A stretch of 64,000 bases of DNA from assembly GCF_963576675.1 (NCBI RefSeq), contig NC_088916.1, positions 12,810,501-12,874,500 of the forward strand, read 5' to 3'. Within the stretch, counting starts at the first letter, position 1; each line of letters opens with the position of its first letter. The notes beneath the pieces were generated by a model. It did no database searches, had not been told where the DNA came from, and worked only from the letters and a program-made list of their open reading frames with translations. Made by a program: the position numbers and the translations under genes. Shown here piece by piece: positions 34,601-44,433 of the stretch. Source of the DNA: Euphorbia lathyris (Eukaryota; Streptophyta; Magnoliopsida; Malpighiales; Euphorbiaceae).

Positions 34601-35449
34601 CTGCCGCTCTGGAGCATGTCCTCTCTTTTTCTGTCGCACTGGGGTTGCACTTTTGTCCACATTCAAACGATGTGTTGCTATTTCTGGACTTATCCCCTTC
34701 GGCACTTCATCTGGAGCGGCGAATGCCGACTCGCATTGGATCAACACCTCGGTAATGGCTTTCTTCGTTTCCTCTGGAAGTCCTGCCGCTATCCTTACTT
34801 TCTTGTCATTTGAAATGGCGAATAGTTCTGTTTCTCCTAACGCTTCAACCGGCAACTTCTCATCAACTTTATCTTCTTCATCTGGCTTTGTTTCAAGTGA
34901 CAATGTATAAGCTTGTTGAGATATAAGTTGATCACCCTCAACAATGACTCGCCCCTGGTGTGTTGGCAAATGCAATGTCAAATGCTTCATTGAAATGAGC
35001 GACTCCGTTTTCGACAGGAACGGACGCCCCAGAATTATATTATAGGCCAATGGGAGATCAACAATTGCGAATTCTAGATCACCTCTCCATTTTAGATTCT
35101 TATCGCCCATTTCTGTCTCCAACACCACCTGTCCACTTGTTTGAGATGATTGACCTCCAAAACCAGTTACATCCATGAATGTATGTTCTACTCGCTCGTC
35201 GTTAATTCCCAACTGGTTGAATGCAGTTCGAGTAATAACATTGCAAGAACTGCCTGTATCAATAAGGACCCGCTTGACGTCCCATCCTTCAATGGCCACC
35301 GTAATCACCAACGCATCCGTATGCGGCTCCGTGATTCGCGCAAACGAATAATTAAGGGCATCCCCCCTACTCGTGTTGTTTTTTCGCTGTTCACGGCGAG
35401 CCCTTTTTGTTGGAGGCTCATAGATCCCGCCTGCTATTACGTTAATCAC
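31613..35449 (-). CDS. pol: gypsy pol: protease, reverse transcriptase, two RNase H domains, integrase
   Basis: An open frame of 1278 residues. Protease: DTGSS with Asp64. Reverse transcriptase: first Asp361 (FTDVKSSYHQI) and YVDD at 423-426. A first, degenerate RNase H follows (about 565-680), then a second, archaeal-type RNase H (about 700-830). In the latter, the first catalytic position is Tyr706 (FTYGA) where Asp is expected, while Glu744, Asp768 and Asp822 are present. Integrase: HHCC finger (His929, His936, Cys967, Cys970) and the triad Asp999, Asp1059, Glu1095 (PQSNGMTEVTNR). The dual RNase H places it in the Tat lineage. The first codon is GTG, so translation more likely enters from gag by a frameshift at 35452-35458. 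The Tyr change probably disables the main RNase H. Confidence 0.92.
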   Translation of the reverse strand: MINVIAGGIYEPPTKRARREQRKNNTSRGDALNYSFARITEPHTDALVITVAIEGWDVKRVLIDTGSSCNVITRTAFNQLGINDERVEHTFMDVTGFGGQSSQTSGQVVLETEMGDKNLKWRGDLEFAIVDLPLAYNIILGRPFLSKTESLISMKHLTLHLPTHQGRVIVEGDQLISQQAYTLSLETKPDEEDKVDEKLPVEALGETELFAISNDKKVRIAAGLPEETKKAITEVLIQCESAFAAPDEVPKGISPEIATHRLNVDKSATPVRQKKRGHAPERQKAIEKAVADLLKSDAIREVTYPEWLANVVLVKKPNGTYRMCVDFKDLNKACPKDMYPLPNIDILVDGTAGFEALSFTDVKSSYHQIPMEKADEIKTSFITHQATYCFKVMPFGLKNAGATYQRMMNKIFSDKSGENFSIYVDDMIIKSKKMQDHPQDIKEILEVLIKYGLKLNPEKCTFGARAGKFLGFIVSGKGVEANLEKVKAVMEMKTPRSIREVQRLNGWLVALGRFISCSARRCLPFYNAIKKSKSFEWTPDCQEAFEGIKRLLCYLPLMSRPEDGEDLFLYVSVTSTVICTVMVREEEGQQYPVYYVSKVLKDAELRYSRLDKMALAVITTAARLKPYFQAHTIIVRTGIPMRKVLQKPDASGRLMEWSIRLGEFDIRYEGRPALKSQVLADFVNEFTWDEDECPKAQKEEWSMFTYGALSTDGAGLGVVIKGPDVIRLYYAAKLTFKTTNNAVEYEAMICGLKLLNELMPERVVIYSDSKLMINQITKNYLVKQEDLVKYHQVVGRLTQELTHKGIVWEMVHVPRGQNTKADELAKAAASRDPWSQKACNLEIKSSPAFEADQIMVIEELEDDEDWRMPIRQYLEHGDLSVDKSLARKLIGQSARYSIRDGTLYRKSYTCPWLKCISRNEGDYVLRELHEGICGAHEASAALARKVKLMGYYWPKVVEDSQKVVAECHSCQIHANEKHVPGAEQVTIMTAWPFATWRIDIVGPFPETTKKRKYLVVAVDHFSKWVEVEAVTAQTPERMIEFLRENIIMRFGIPQTLITDNGTQFNCVKFKAYCESMGIKNHFSSVNHPQSNGMTEVTNRAMIRGIKKRLGDKKTGWADEIPHMLWAYRTSVKAATGETPFSLVYGAEAVLPVEIKSPTDRVIYYCDTQNPINIRDALDSVEERREKAYMRMAVYRNRIKKYHDRRVRQVIINESDLVLKKADKIQSREGKGKLGVNWIGPYRVSKKLGPSTFEIEEMSGKKLPRTWNLENLRLYKQAE

Positions 35450-37240
35450 TCCTTTTTTTGCTTCTTTTCTGGTCTTGCTTCTATCTCACGTGGGAGTGTT
35501 GCTTTTTCATCAATTGTTTCTTTTCTAACGAATTGACTCAGTTTTCCTCTCTCAATCAGCTTTTCAATCTCCCTCTTCAATTCGTAGCAATCATTCGTGT
35601 CATGGCCGTTCAATCTGTGGAACCTGCAGTATTTGTTAGGATATCGCCCCAAACTGGTTCGACCTTTCGCCTCAGGAAATTGCACATCCTTCTTCAGGGG
35701 GTTTTTTTCAATCCAAAGTAACACCTCATGGCGAGTCGTGTTCAATGGTGTTTGATATCCCCCCTTGAAAGGAGCGATCGCCTTTCCGAACAAAATTACC
35801 CTTAGATTGGGTTTGATTTTGATGGCGCCGATTGTCCGAAGTGGATCTAGCCGCATCTCTTTCTCGCCGGGTTTGAGCTCTATGTTCCCTGTTAACATCA
35901 TCCACTTCCATGAATTCCTTTGCTATCTTCATGAGTTCGGCCACTGTGCGTGGCTTGTTGCGGATGATTTCCTCCCGCATGCTCCAATCTGTGGTTCCAT
36001 CCGCCATTATGTTGCGAATGCTCACGATATCTGGGTTCTGCAATCGCACCAGAATATCATTAAATGCTACAACAAATTCCCTTAGGGAATTATAATTTCT
36101 CTGTTTGATCTCTTTCAGCTGCCTATTCGTCACATCTGCCGCTTTGCAGCCCACGAACTTTGCACAGAAATCACGACTGTACTGAGTCCAGTTGTGAATA
36201 GATTCAGTAGGTAGAGACCGAAACCAATCGGATGCTGCTCCGCCCAAAGTGGTCGAGAACAATCGACATATTATACTTTCACTTGCACCTGCGACATCCA
36301 TTAACTCTCTATAGTTCCTGACATGCGCCTCAGGATCCGAATTCGGATCCCCATAATACTTAGGTATCGCTGGTGCCTTTATTCTGTGATTTGGAATAAA
36401 TTCCCGCAACGATGGGGCAAAAGGCGAATCACTCTGCACCACTGTACTCGCCCTAGGGGTGTACCCCATTAGTTCCATCATGCTTCGCAGTTGATCTTCC
36501 AATTCAGTATTGGGGTCCCGCCGAACTTCTTCCATCCGTTGCTGGTGAATTCTGGGTGATATCCACCTGCCATACTGTGTCGACACTTGTTCTCACTGTG
36601 GGTCTAACCGCTGTCCAGTTATAGGATCAAAATTCCAAGTGTGCTCCCGCCCAGACACATTCGCTCCAGATGTCATCAACTCTGAATGTCTGTGGACAAA
36701 GGGCTCCGTTTGTTGTAGCGGAAAAATTTCTTGCAATCCTGACATCGGTTGGGATGTTTGCCAGGTCGGATGGACCGTCATATTAGGATCTTGGTGCGAG
36801 TAGTTGCCTGGATGGCTATGTGGTGTCATGCGACTACTCTGACCCACCCGATTTGTCTCCCGAGATGACTGCGGAAGCGTAGATACGGCAGGAATAGTTG
36901 ATGGTTGTGTCGAAGTGACAACGGGTTCTTGTGAGGCAGCCGCTACAGCGGTATTGTGATCTGCGATTGCAGTTAATAAACTAATCATTCGATCTCCAGC
37001 CGCTTGGCTCATATTCGTAGCCAAGACCTGTCCTGCCATTTGCACAAACTCACTATTCGACATCTCCATCTCAGTTTGCACTTGGACCTCCAATAATGGA
37101 CTCAATTATCCTGAAGGATTCGTCGAGCTGGGTATCACAGGCTGTGTACTCGCAGGCTGCGAACTCACAGTCCGTGGACCTCTTGAGTTCATACTAGTTG
37201 ATCTGGTTGTAACTCTGGTTGTTCGTGATGGCTCTGACAT
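35446..37240 (-). pseudogene. gag: gypsy gag, broken by two stops and one frameshift
   Basis: The frame can be followed from an ATG at 37240 (complement), through TAA at 37106-37108 and TGA at 36593-36595, to about 35760. There it shifts at a run of six C (six G in the coding strand) into the frame ending at 35446. The central part has a Ty3-type capsid-like region (KYYGDPNSDPEAHVRNY, GGAASDWFRSLP). Near the end, KYCRFHRLNGHDTNDCYELK is the Cys/His motif typical of plant gypsy gags. The last codons overlap pol. The protein would assemble the particle and bind RNA; this copy cannot make it in one piece. Confidence 0.85.
35452..35458 (-). promoter_or_regulatory. Candidate -1 ribosomal frameshift heptamer at the gag-pol junction
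   Basis: In the gag frame, the coding strand reads A AAA AAG and then GAG TGA, ending gag. Slipping back one base enters the open pol frame. The heptamer has the X XXY YYZ form known for efficient -1 slippage. I did not identify a defined downstream stem or pseudoknot. Confidence 0.5.
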
Positions 37241-37280
37241 GTTCTTGGTGTACCTTTAACCAGATGTTGGTAAAAAAGCT

Positions 37281-37298
37281 CCACCTTCACCGCACCAA
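37281..37298 (-). promoter_or_regulatory. Putative primer-binding site of the gypsy element
   Basis: Directly inside the 5' LTR, the minus strand reads TTGGTGCGGTGAAGGTGG. The TGG start and position fit a tRNA 3' end, but I cannot name the tRNA with confidence. Confidence 0.55.
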
Positions 37299-37713
37299 TG
37301 ATAACTTGCCGGATTTGATTTGATGATCCTCGTCGTAGTTACCTGCAAAACAAAACCGGAGACAGGATCTCCGGGAAAACTCTCCGACGATCAAGTCAGT
37401 TTTATGTGGAATTCTAGTAGATTGATAATTGTATTGAGGAAAAATGTGAACTTACCTCTCTTTTGGCTTTCTTATCTCTTTTATAAGCCTTTCTAGGTAA
37501 CCGCCGAGGGCGGTTACTCTTTCTGTGCCACGTCCTCTACGTGGCCACAAACGTGGTCTCATTTTGTTTGAGCGGGTGGTTTAGTGCCTTGTTAGGATTT
37601 CGGGGCGGTTAGCCTCTTCCTTTATTAGGAGCCTATTTAATCTTGAACCGTGGGCTTAAGTTTAGGTTGGGCCCGTGTTTATGATTCGGCCCGGTTGGCT
37701 TCGCGGATCATCA
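37299..37713 (-). repeat. 5' LTR of the gypsy element
   Basis: It pairs with 28009-28422. Differences include C/T, A/G and G/A changes scattered along the LTR. It is followed on the plus strand by the CATAT duplication (37714-37718). Confidence 0.9.
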
Positions 37714-37990
37714 CATATCTATAGTTAGCCCAATCGGACCTCTTACATAAGGCGACATACAAAACGAACTCACGTGCTTTTCTTTTTTTATAGCACGCAC
37801 ATGTCACCTCATCTGTCAAAGATGACAGATCGATGATTTTGTGTATAGATGGTCCGAATAAGCCAACTATAGATATGCGATAGATTTTTAAAGTCAACTA
37901 TAGGTGTGTGATGGATTTTTAAAGTCAACTATAAATGCGTGATAAATTATTTTAAAAGTTTAAAGTACCAATAGATAAAAGTTACAAAGT
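37714..37990. repeat. Right arm of the foldback element split by the gypsy insertion
   Basis: It holds about three tandem units of roughly 35 bp (AAGTCAACTATAG..., GTGATGGATTTTTA). In reverse complement they match the left arm at about 27890-28008 (TATAGTTGGTTTTAAA; TTGGTACTT). Confidence 0.6.
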
Positions 37991-38660
37991 AAAAAGATGA
38001 AAATATACATTAAACCTATTAAAATCATTTCCCATGAGCTAGATTAATGACTTTCCACATCCAAAGTCAATATAACAATAATGGATCTAATAATTCAACA
38101 TTAACCAAATTGGAAGCAACAATGGGTCGGATAAATGTTGGTCTCAACTACTCAGATAATATCATATCAATACAGTCCAGGGGAGTAGGAGAATGGTGTA
38201 CAAGGAGCTCTCCCGCACAGGGTCCCAAATTTAAGAGGGCCCAATTTTTTTATTATACAAACCTAAATAAATTATTGTTATTAATTATCATATGAAAATT
38301 TAAGTGAATGTTAAATTATCCAAAAAATTAACGCTCTAAGAATCTTAACGGGTCCAATTTTTTTTTTATCATACAGTATTTTGGTGTTTCATTTTGTAGA
38401 AACATTATTCTTATATGAAAGTATTAATTTTTATTAATGAATAGGGCCCAATTTTTTTTCATTTAGCATAGGGCCCCAAAAATGTTTAAGACGACCCTGA
38501 TACAGTCGTTCAATGTAACATCATCTGAATGGAAAGACTAATAATATTTTTATAAATTAGAAGCAACCTCGCCTAAATAGATGATAAGAACAGTTTTAAT
38601 GGTAAATAACAAACTTTGTAATTGTTTTGGTACCACTTAGGAGCTTCTTTTATGTAACAC
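37991..38660. other. AT-rich noncoding stretch
   Basis: No convincing gene or bounded element. A GGGCCC phrase with T runs recurs (near 38235, 38350, 38447 and 38470), suggesting an old duplicated repeat. Confidence 0.4.
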
Positions 38661-40035
38661 TAGGGTGCCGTTTGGTTCGCGGAATAGAATGGAATGGAAT
38701 AGAATGGTTATTCCAAATGAATAGAATAGCAAAGAATGGAATAGAAATTCTTAGGAATTACTATTCCTATGTTTGGTTGATGGAATAAGCTAGAATGGAA
38801 TAGATAATTTTTTTTATTAAAAAGATAATATTATCCTCAAATGTAATTTCTTATTTATTTTAAAATTTTAATTTTTTACTATAAATTGTTCAAATATTTA
38901 ATATATATTATTTTAAAAAATATATAAAAAAAATAGAAAATTGGGAAACACGAAAGACGAAAAAACACGAAAAATACATTAAAAACGAAAAAACAATAAG
39001 AACATGAAAACGGAAAAATTGTAAAAACACGAAAAAAGAGAGGTAAAAAAACAAAAACAAAAAAAAATGAGATAAAAGTGGAAAAGGGTGAAAACGCGAA
39101 AACATATAAACGTGTTAACAAAAAAAAAACACAGACGCAAAATATGAAAAAGCACAAAAAAATGTGCAAACCGTAAAAAACACAAAAACATGAAAAAAGT
39201 GGAAAACACGAAAAATGCGTTTGTAACGTTTTTTTTATGTTTTTCCGTGTTTCCCAAGTTTTCTTGTTTTTTCTATTTGTTCACGTTTTCGTATTTTTCA
39301 CGTTTTGTCATGTTATTGTGTTTTATTTTGCATTTTTTCGATTTTTCACGTTTTAGTTTTTCGGTTTTTCCCCTTTTTGTTTTTTTTTCGCGTTTTTGTA
39401 TTTTTTCGTATTTTGTTACTTTTTCGTGTTATTCACGTTTTTCTATGTTTTTCGTATTTTTTCATATATATTTTTTTGTTTTTAACGTTTTCGTGTTTTG
39501 TTTGCGTTTTTCGCATTTTCATGTTTTTCACATATTGTCACGTTTTTGTGTTTTAGCATTTTTCGTATTTTTTCGCATTTTCATGTTTTTATTTTTCACG
39601 TTTTTTAATATTTCATGTTTTGTCACTTTTTCGCGCTATTCCTATTTTGTGTTTTTCGTGTGTTTGCTTTTTTTTGCGTCTTCATGTTTTTCGCATTTGT
39701 TCACGTTTTCATGTTTTTCGCGTATTTTATTTTTTGCATATTCTCGTGTTTGTAACATTTTCACATTTTTCGTGTTTCATATTTTTCGTATTTTTACATT
39801 TTTTAACGTTTTCATCATTTTTCCATTTTTCACGTTTTATATGATATAAATTATGGATTGACCAAAATTTATAAGATTTGGGAAAGTGGAGAATAGCTAT
39901 TCCATGAAATCAAGGAATAGGGATTCTATGGAATAGCTATTCCATAAAAAAAAATCAACCAAAGGTGGGAATAGCTATTCTTTAGGAATAGGCTATTCTA
40001 TTCCCCCTCTATTTCGCGAACCAAACGAGCCCTAG
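38661..40035. repeat. Large foldback/MITE-type element with a TTTTCG-like low-complexity core
   Basis: The ends are inverted: TAGGGTGCCGTTTGGTTCGC at left and, in reverse, CTAGGGCTCGTTTGGTTCGC at right. Subterminal GGAATAG/CTATTCC repeats follow on both sides. The core at 38930-39225 is A-rich with CGAAAAACACG-like units; 39226-39845 is the T-rich complement. Together they form a long imperfect hairpin. Long Phe-rich reading frames here are a by-product of T-rich repeats. A clear target duplication is not visible. Confidence 0.7.
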
Positions 40036-40305
40036 TAGTTTGAGCTCTAACAATCCGAGGTAACACATCTTCATACAAAAGATAACATAATTTAACATTT
40101 TAGTAACAAACTAATATCATTACGGCTTTATGAGACACCATATGTGTCTCATCTGGCGCCTCCTGTGTGTCTCAATATCTTTTTTCATGAGTTTTTTATT
40201 TTACCGATAACAACTACTGTTTGTACTGCAGTTGGTAACAAACTAAAATTTTGCATAACCATTCTAATGGTTAGTACTTTGTGAACAAAAGTAACAAAGA
40301 AATAG

Positions 40306-40770
40306 TGGGTTGCTAAATACCGTTCCCAAATTATTTATCACTGCATCCATTTAGATTTTTTACCTTTCTCATAATTTTGATCAAAAACTGAAAATTCTCT
40401 CTCCAAAATCATAAACCCGAACAACAATAATTGAAATTAAAAAAATAATTGATTTGACAACCCGAACCCCGGAAATTGATGATTACAAGTCAGAAAATAT
40501 ATTTTTATGACGATTTTGCATTTTTCGTCATAAAAAATTAAACAATTTAGTATTTTTCGTCACTAAAAATTTTACAATTTTGCACTGGCCAAAATTTGGT
40601 CTAAACGGAAGCCGCATCCGTTCGGCCCATGGCGGGAACGGATGCAGCATCTATTTAGTTGGCGGATTCTCTAAAAAAATTCAGTTTTGAAAAAAAAAAT
40701 TATGAAAAGGGAAAAACTATCCAAATAGAAGCGGTGATAAATAATTTGGGACAGTAATTAGCAAAACCCA
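40306..40770. repeat. MITE with about 85-bp terminal inverted repeats
   Basis: The left end TGGGTTGCTAAATACCG and the right end, in reverse, TGGGTTTTGCTAATTACTG continue as matching sequence (CCCAAATTATTTATCAC) for about 85 bp. The centre has TTTTTCGTCA-type repeats. No coding sequence; no certain target duplication. Confidence 0.7.
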
Positions 40771-40895
40771 AAAAATAACGTGAAAATTCACTTAAAAAAA
40801 TGAACCAATGCAAGGCAGCGGTCAGAATAACCATAGTAAGAAAAATGAACAAGACACAGATTTCAATATCTCAATTTCCATGATTCAAAAACAAT

Positions 40896-41284
40896 GGCCC
40901 TGTTTGGGAATTAGCTGTTAGCTGATTACATTAGCTGATTTTACTAGCTGATTTGACTAGCTATTTGTGTAGACCTGTTTGGTAAAAATTAGCTGATTGA
41001 TAATAGCGGTTTATGCAAAAAGACGAATAAGGGCATTAATTTTGGCGCAGGAGAAGAGGGAGTCTATCTATTAGGGTTAAAGAAGTCCATTAATTTTAAT
41101 ATTGCAAAACGCTAATTGAAAAAGCTCCTTTTAAGAGCTTTTTCTAAATTAGCGTTTTCATCCCAAAACTCTCTCCCAAACCTCTCTCCACCAAACACTC
41201 CAATCAGCGGTTTCAGTGGTCAAACCTCTAAAGTTGGTCAAAACCGCTCTTTTTATCCCAAAACTCTCTTTACCAAACAGGGTC
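40896..41284. repeat. PIF/Harbinger-like MITE, 389 bp
   Basis: The terminal inverted repeats are GGCCCTGTTTGGGAA and, at the right end in reverse, GACCCTGTTTGGTAA. A 3-bp AAT flanks both sides (40893-40895 and 41285-41287). GCTGATT-type repeats fill the left half. A short frame at 41116-41364 crosses its right end and is not a gene. Confidence 0.65.
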
Positions 41285-41550
41285 AATGTTTGATTTTAAA
41301 AACTCTATTTGATTCTCTCAATTTCCAAGATTTCAATCTTCTCTTCTCAATCTCACAAACCTAGATCAGATAATTGACATTTTTGGGGATTTACCCAGAA
41401 AAAATGGAACGTCTGAAACATAACGACTCAAGATGAGAACTCCCTCTTCATTCATCAAAGAAGCGTTCTTTATTCTTATCTTCTTCAACCTTTGGGGAGC
41501 AGAACATCTAAATTCAAATCCAGAATCCCCAAAACAAATACAAATATTAA

Positions 41551-41935
41551 TGGCATAATATCTATTTGGCTCTTTAAATTAAGGCTTTAAAGTCAAGTAG
41601 GACTTTAAACTATCAAAATCATCAAGTAGGTCCTTGAACTAACAAAAAAAATCATCAATTGAGTTCCTATTTTAAACAAAAATCATCAATTAAGGTCTTA
41701 TCGAAAATCATTCGGTTGAATAATTTCAAACCCTATTCCCCAAACTCATTTCGAACCAACACAGAGATTATCACAATCTATATCAAATAGTCATAATTTC
41801 TGATTTTAGGATATAATGAGAACTCAATTGATGATTTTTGCTTAGTTCAGGGATTTGATGATTGATGATTTTGATAGTTTAAAGTCTTAATTGACTTTGA
41901 AGCTTTAGTTTGTGGCCCAAATGAGTATAATGCCA
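41551..41935. repeat. MITE-like element with TGGCATAAT ends
   Basis: The left end TGGCATAATATCTATTTGG matches the reversed right end TGGCATTATACTCATTTGG, and internal sequence (TTTAAAGTC, ATCATCAA) is also inverted. No coding sequence; target duplication not identified. Confidence 0.6.
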
Positions 41936-41970
41936 CTACTAATCTATCTAGGTGAGTTTTGCTTCCAATT

Positions 41971-42178
41971 TAAATAAAAAATTGTGATTAATTTATATGT
42001 AGCAAACTATATAAAATATTTTAATGTGTTATTAATATAATTACAAAAAAAAAATATATGAAACTGATTCAATTTATCAACAAACTGTTTTAGAATGTCT
42101 GACGTGACTAAATAACAGTCAAACAAGTCTTTTCAAATTTTCGGTAGTGTATAGTTAAAATTGATTTTGCTTGGAAAC
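41971..42178. repeat. Direct repeat flanking the LINE fragment/copia nest, left copy
   Basis: About 210 bp (TTGTGATTAATTTATATGTAGC ... CTTTTCAAATTTTCGGT ... AAAATTGAT) recurs at about 58602-58823 in the same orientation. With the copia elements removed, the two copies would flank only the small LINE fragment. Confidence 0.7.
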
Positions 42179-42212
42179 ATTAGTGTTAAATTTGCATAAT
42201 TTCACACGTTAG

Positions 42213-42465
42213 GGCTCTGTGCTTAGGGAGCCAGAATTTAGTCACGGCAATTAGAAGGATTTGCTCATGTTTCGATAGTATCAACTTCTGTCATGTTTAC
42301 AGAGAGCAGAATCGGGTGGCAGATCGGCTTGCTACTGAAGGCCATGAGAGAGCTTTGGGCGTCTCGATTTTCTCGTCTCCCCCTGATTTCCTTTTGTCTT
42401 TGCTTTCGGAAGATAATGTAGGAGTTAGCTTTCCTAGGCTAATCCCGGACTAACTTGTTATGGTG
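42213..42465 (+). pseudogene. 3' fragment of a LINE-A-family ORF2 (5'-truncated LINE)
   Basis: The frame encodes the end of RNase H (HVYREQNRVADRLATEG) and the C-terminus (FSSPP, GVSFPRLIP, stop). It is close to the end of LINE-A ORF2 but differs at many positions. The 3' UTR is split by copia-A and resumes at 58534, ending in an A run at about 58565-58575. This is a severely 5'-truncated, older LINE insertion. Confidence 0.85.
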
Positions 42466-42587
42466 TATGAAACAAAGATTAATTCTCATTTTAGTGAAGT
42501 AACGATTACAGTATAATGGTCTCCATTTATTAACTAAAATATCTAACAAACTCATAACTAATATCCAACTAAGTAGTAGATAGTTAC
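42466..42587 (-). repeat. copia-A 3' LTR, outer part (continues at 54017-54060)
   Basis: This outer 122 bp matches 58364-58485 of the intact LTR. The remaining 44 bp lie after copia-B. Relative to the intact copy, four bases (AACA) at the copia-B junction are missing. Confidence 0.88.
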
Positions 42588-43909
42588 TGTTGGTCCCTTG
42601 TTTAGTTGCAAGTATAGTTCCAAGGGGGGGTTAGGAACTATTTAAACTTTTTTCAATTTAGGCAGACTTCTTTTTCTAAAGAAAAAAGGTTTCAACAGCG
42701 GCGCAGAGTAAACAGCAAGATACTGGTTTAGTCAACAGGTGACTAGGTCAGTTTCTTAGCTTGAGTCAGGAGATAGCACTTAGAGTCTATTCCTGAGCTC
42801 AGACGTTTAACGCGCACAACTCAACTTGACCTCTTTACTTGGTCAGTTTTGATTATTTAAAGCAAGCAATATAAATAAGGAGTTAAGGTTTAGAAATACT
42901 TCACTCAGCAGATTTATCCAGGTTCGGCTTCTTCTAAGCCTACGTCCTGTCCCCGGAACACTTCCGAGATTTCGAATCCTCTACTGAGCTCTTTAAAGAT
43001 AGAGCCTCAAACCTTTTATAATATCAGCAATTGAGTATGACAAGAGTACCTTCCTCTATACTTCTACTCAATCCTAATCTCTCCACTGAGTACTTAAAAC
43101 CGAGTACTCAGCCTCTCCTTTCTATCTCTAGAAATGATAAGTGTTTTTGTCCTAATACAAACATGTGCTAAGACACTTTAGATGATTTACAATCACTCTA
43201 GACTTTTACACAGATATGAAAATGTAGTGTAAGAATTTTGCTTTGCTTCTTGCTTGCAGAACTTGTAGAGATTTGGTCAGCGTAATGGCTTGATCAAGTT
43301 CTGTGTGTTGTGAAGCTTGTGATGGCACTATTTATAGAGACGTCTGGTCATTCGGTCATTTCGAATTTCGAAATAACCGTTGGAGGGAAACGGCTATGTG
43401 TCGTTGTCATCCTGACTTGCACAGAGCTCTCGGCCAATCACAATTGTGTATCTTCTGTCCTCGGTCAGCACAGCAGATGGTCTCTCCTTTTATGGTAAAG
43501 TCAACTGGACAGCATACTGTGTCGTCTGAACTTTGCCAAAAGAGGAAACACTTTATCTGGAAGTTTTCCTTTGCCAGCTGCTGTCTTGTACGCTTTGTCG
43601 AGACTACTCAGCAGCTTCATCTTGAAGTTGTTCCCGAAGGTCTTCTAGATCCTTCCGATTGCTGAGTTGTGTTTTGAACAAAACGGCAATGTCTTGATAT
43701 ACGCGGGCCGAGTGTACTGAGTTGTTTGACTTGGGCCTTGGCTTCCATATTGGGCTTGGGCCATCCAATCCTTATGACTTATAACATTTATACTCAACAT
43801 TGAACAAACACATTAATAGGATAAATCAAAGCATTTAAACTTAGTGTGTTTAGAATATGTATTTTAACAATTTTGTCAAATCAAAATTATGTAGAAAGGT
43901 GTTTCAACA
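42588..43909 (-). repeat. copia-B 3' LTR (1322 bp)
   Basis: On the plus strand it starts TGTTGGTCCC and ends GTGTTTCAACA; TGTTG/CAACA are inverted ends. The short reading frame at 43303-43665 lies inside the LTR and recurs in the other copy; it is not supported as a gene. Confidence 0.93.
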
Positions 43910-43913
43910 AACT

Positions 43914-44006
43914 CCCCCATTTTGATGTTGGCAAAACTGTTCAGCAAGGAACTCAGTATGAGCTCCCCCATGATAGTTGACCTAGTATAATTAAGCAAAC
44001 TCCCCC
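43914..44006 (-). promoter_or_regulatory. Repeated polypurine tracts of copia-B
   Basis: Three GGGGG-cored purine runs occur on the minus strand at 43914-43918 (adjoining the LTR), 43965-43969 and 44002-44006. Multiple polypurine-like motifs before the 3' LTR are described for Sireviruses. The plus-strand relative has comparable runs at 3201-3205 and 3296-3300. Confidence 0.65.
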
Positions 44007-44433
44007 GTAAGGGTTGAGCTACTGACTTAGTTTTTCTTAAGACATTTAAGGATTTAAATGAGTAAGTCTAAGGTCAGTTTTCAGATATATGTCAGCTATA
44101 TCACATATTCTATTTACTCAGTGTTAGGCGGAAGTTTTTAGACATATAGAGCGCGCTGAGTAATTTGTTGTTCAATGAGTTCTTATCAGAATATTTCATA
44201 AGTGTATGGGTTCATGTCAAACATGTTATCAGCATATCTTTTAGTCAAATATTGTAAGTGTTAAACAAGGCTGATATAAATGAAGATACGTAATAACTCA
44301 GTACTTATTAGCATATATCATAACTCAGTATTTGAATAGGAAAAGTAAGTATGATATATAAGTTGAAAGAAGTCAGCAGTTACACAGCAAAAGAAAATAA
44401 CACATAGATTACAAATGTTAAGACCTAGCCTAT

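Larger units (their letters stand above)
28009..37713 (-). mobile_element. Tat-type Ty3/gypsy retrotransposon, 9.7 kb, complete ends
   Basis: Two LTRs (414 and 415 bp, about 8 differences seen by eye) and a perfect 5-bp duplication CATAT (28004-28008 and 37714-37718) define it. The element reads right to left: 5' LTR, primer-binding site, gag, pol (protease, RT, two RNase H domains, integrase), a long region carrying a gene on the opposite strand, polypurine tract, 3' LTR. The dual RNase H and the antisense gene before the 3' LTR are hallmarks of the Tat lineage. gag is broken; pol is open. Confidence 0.92.

Noticed and set aside
34542..34910. 122-residue plus-strand frame opposite gypsy pol
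   Set aside because: It is antisense to the protease-RT region, Ser-rich and without motifs; the pol frame explains the lack of stops.
39190..39849. 219-residue Phe-rich reading frame
   Set aside because: It is a by-product of T-rich, CG-containing tandem repeats in a foldback core. Overlapping frames on both strands look alike, and no domain is visible.
43303..43665. 120-residue frame occurring twice (also at 53410-53772)
   Set aside because: It lies inside both LTRs of copia-B, has no family resemblance, and its duplication is explained by the LTR pair.
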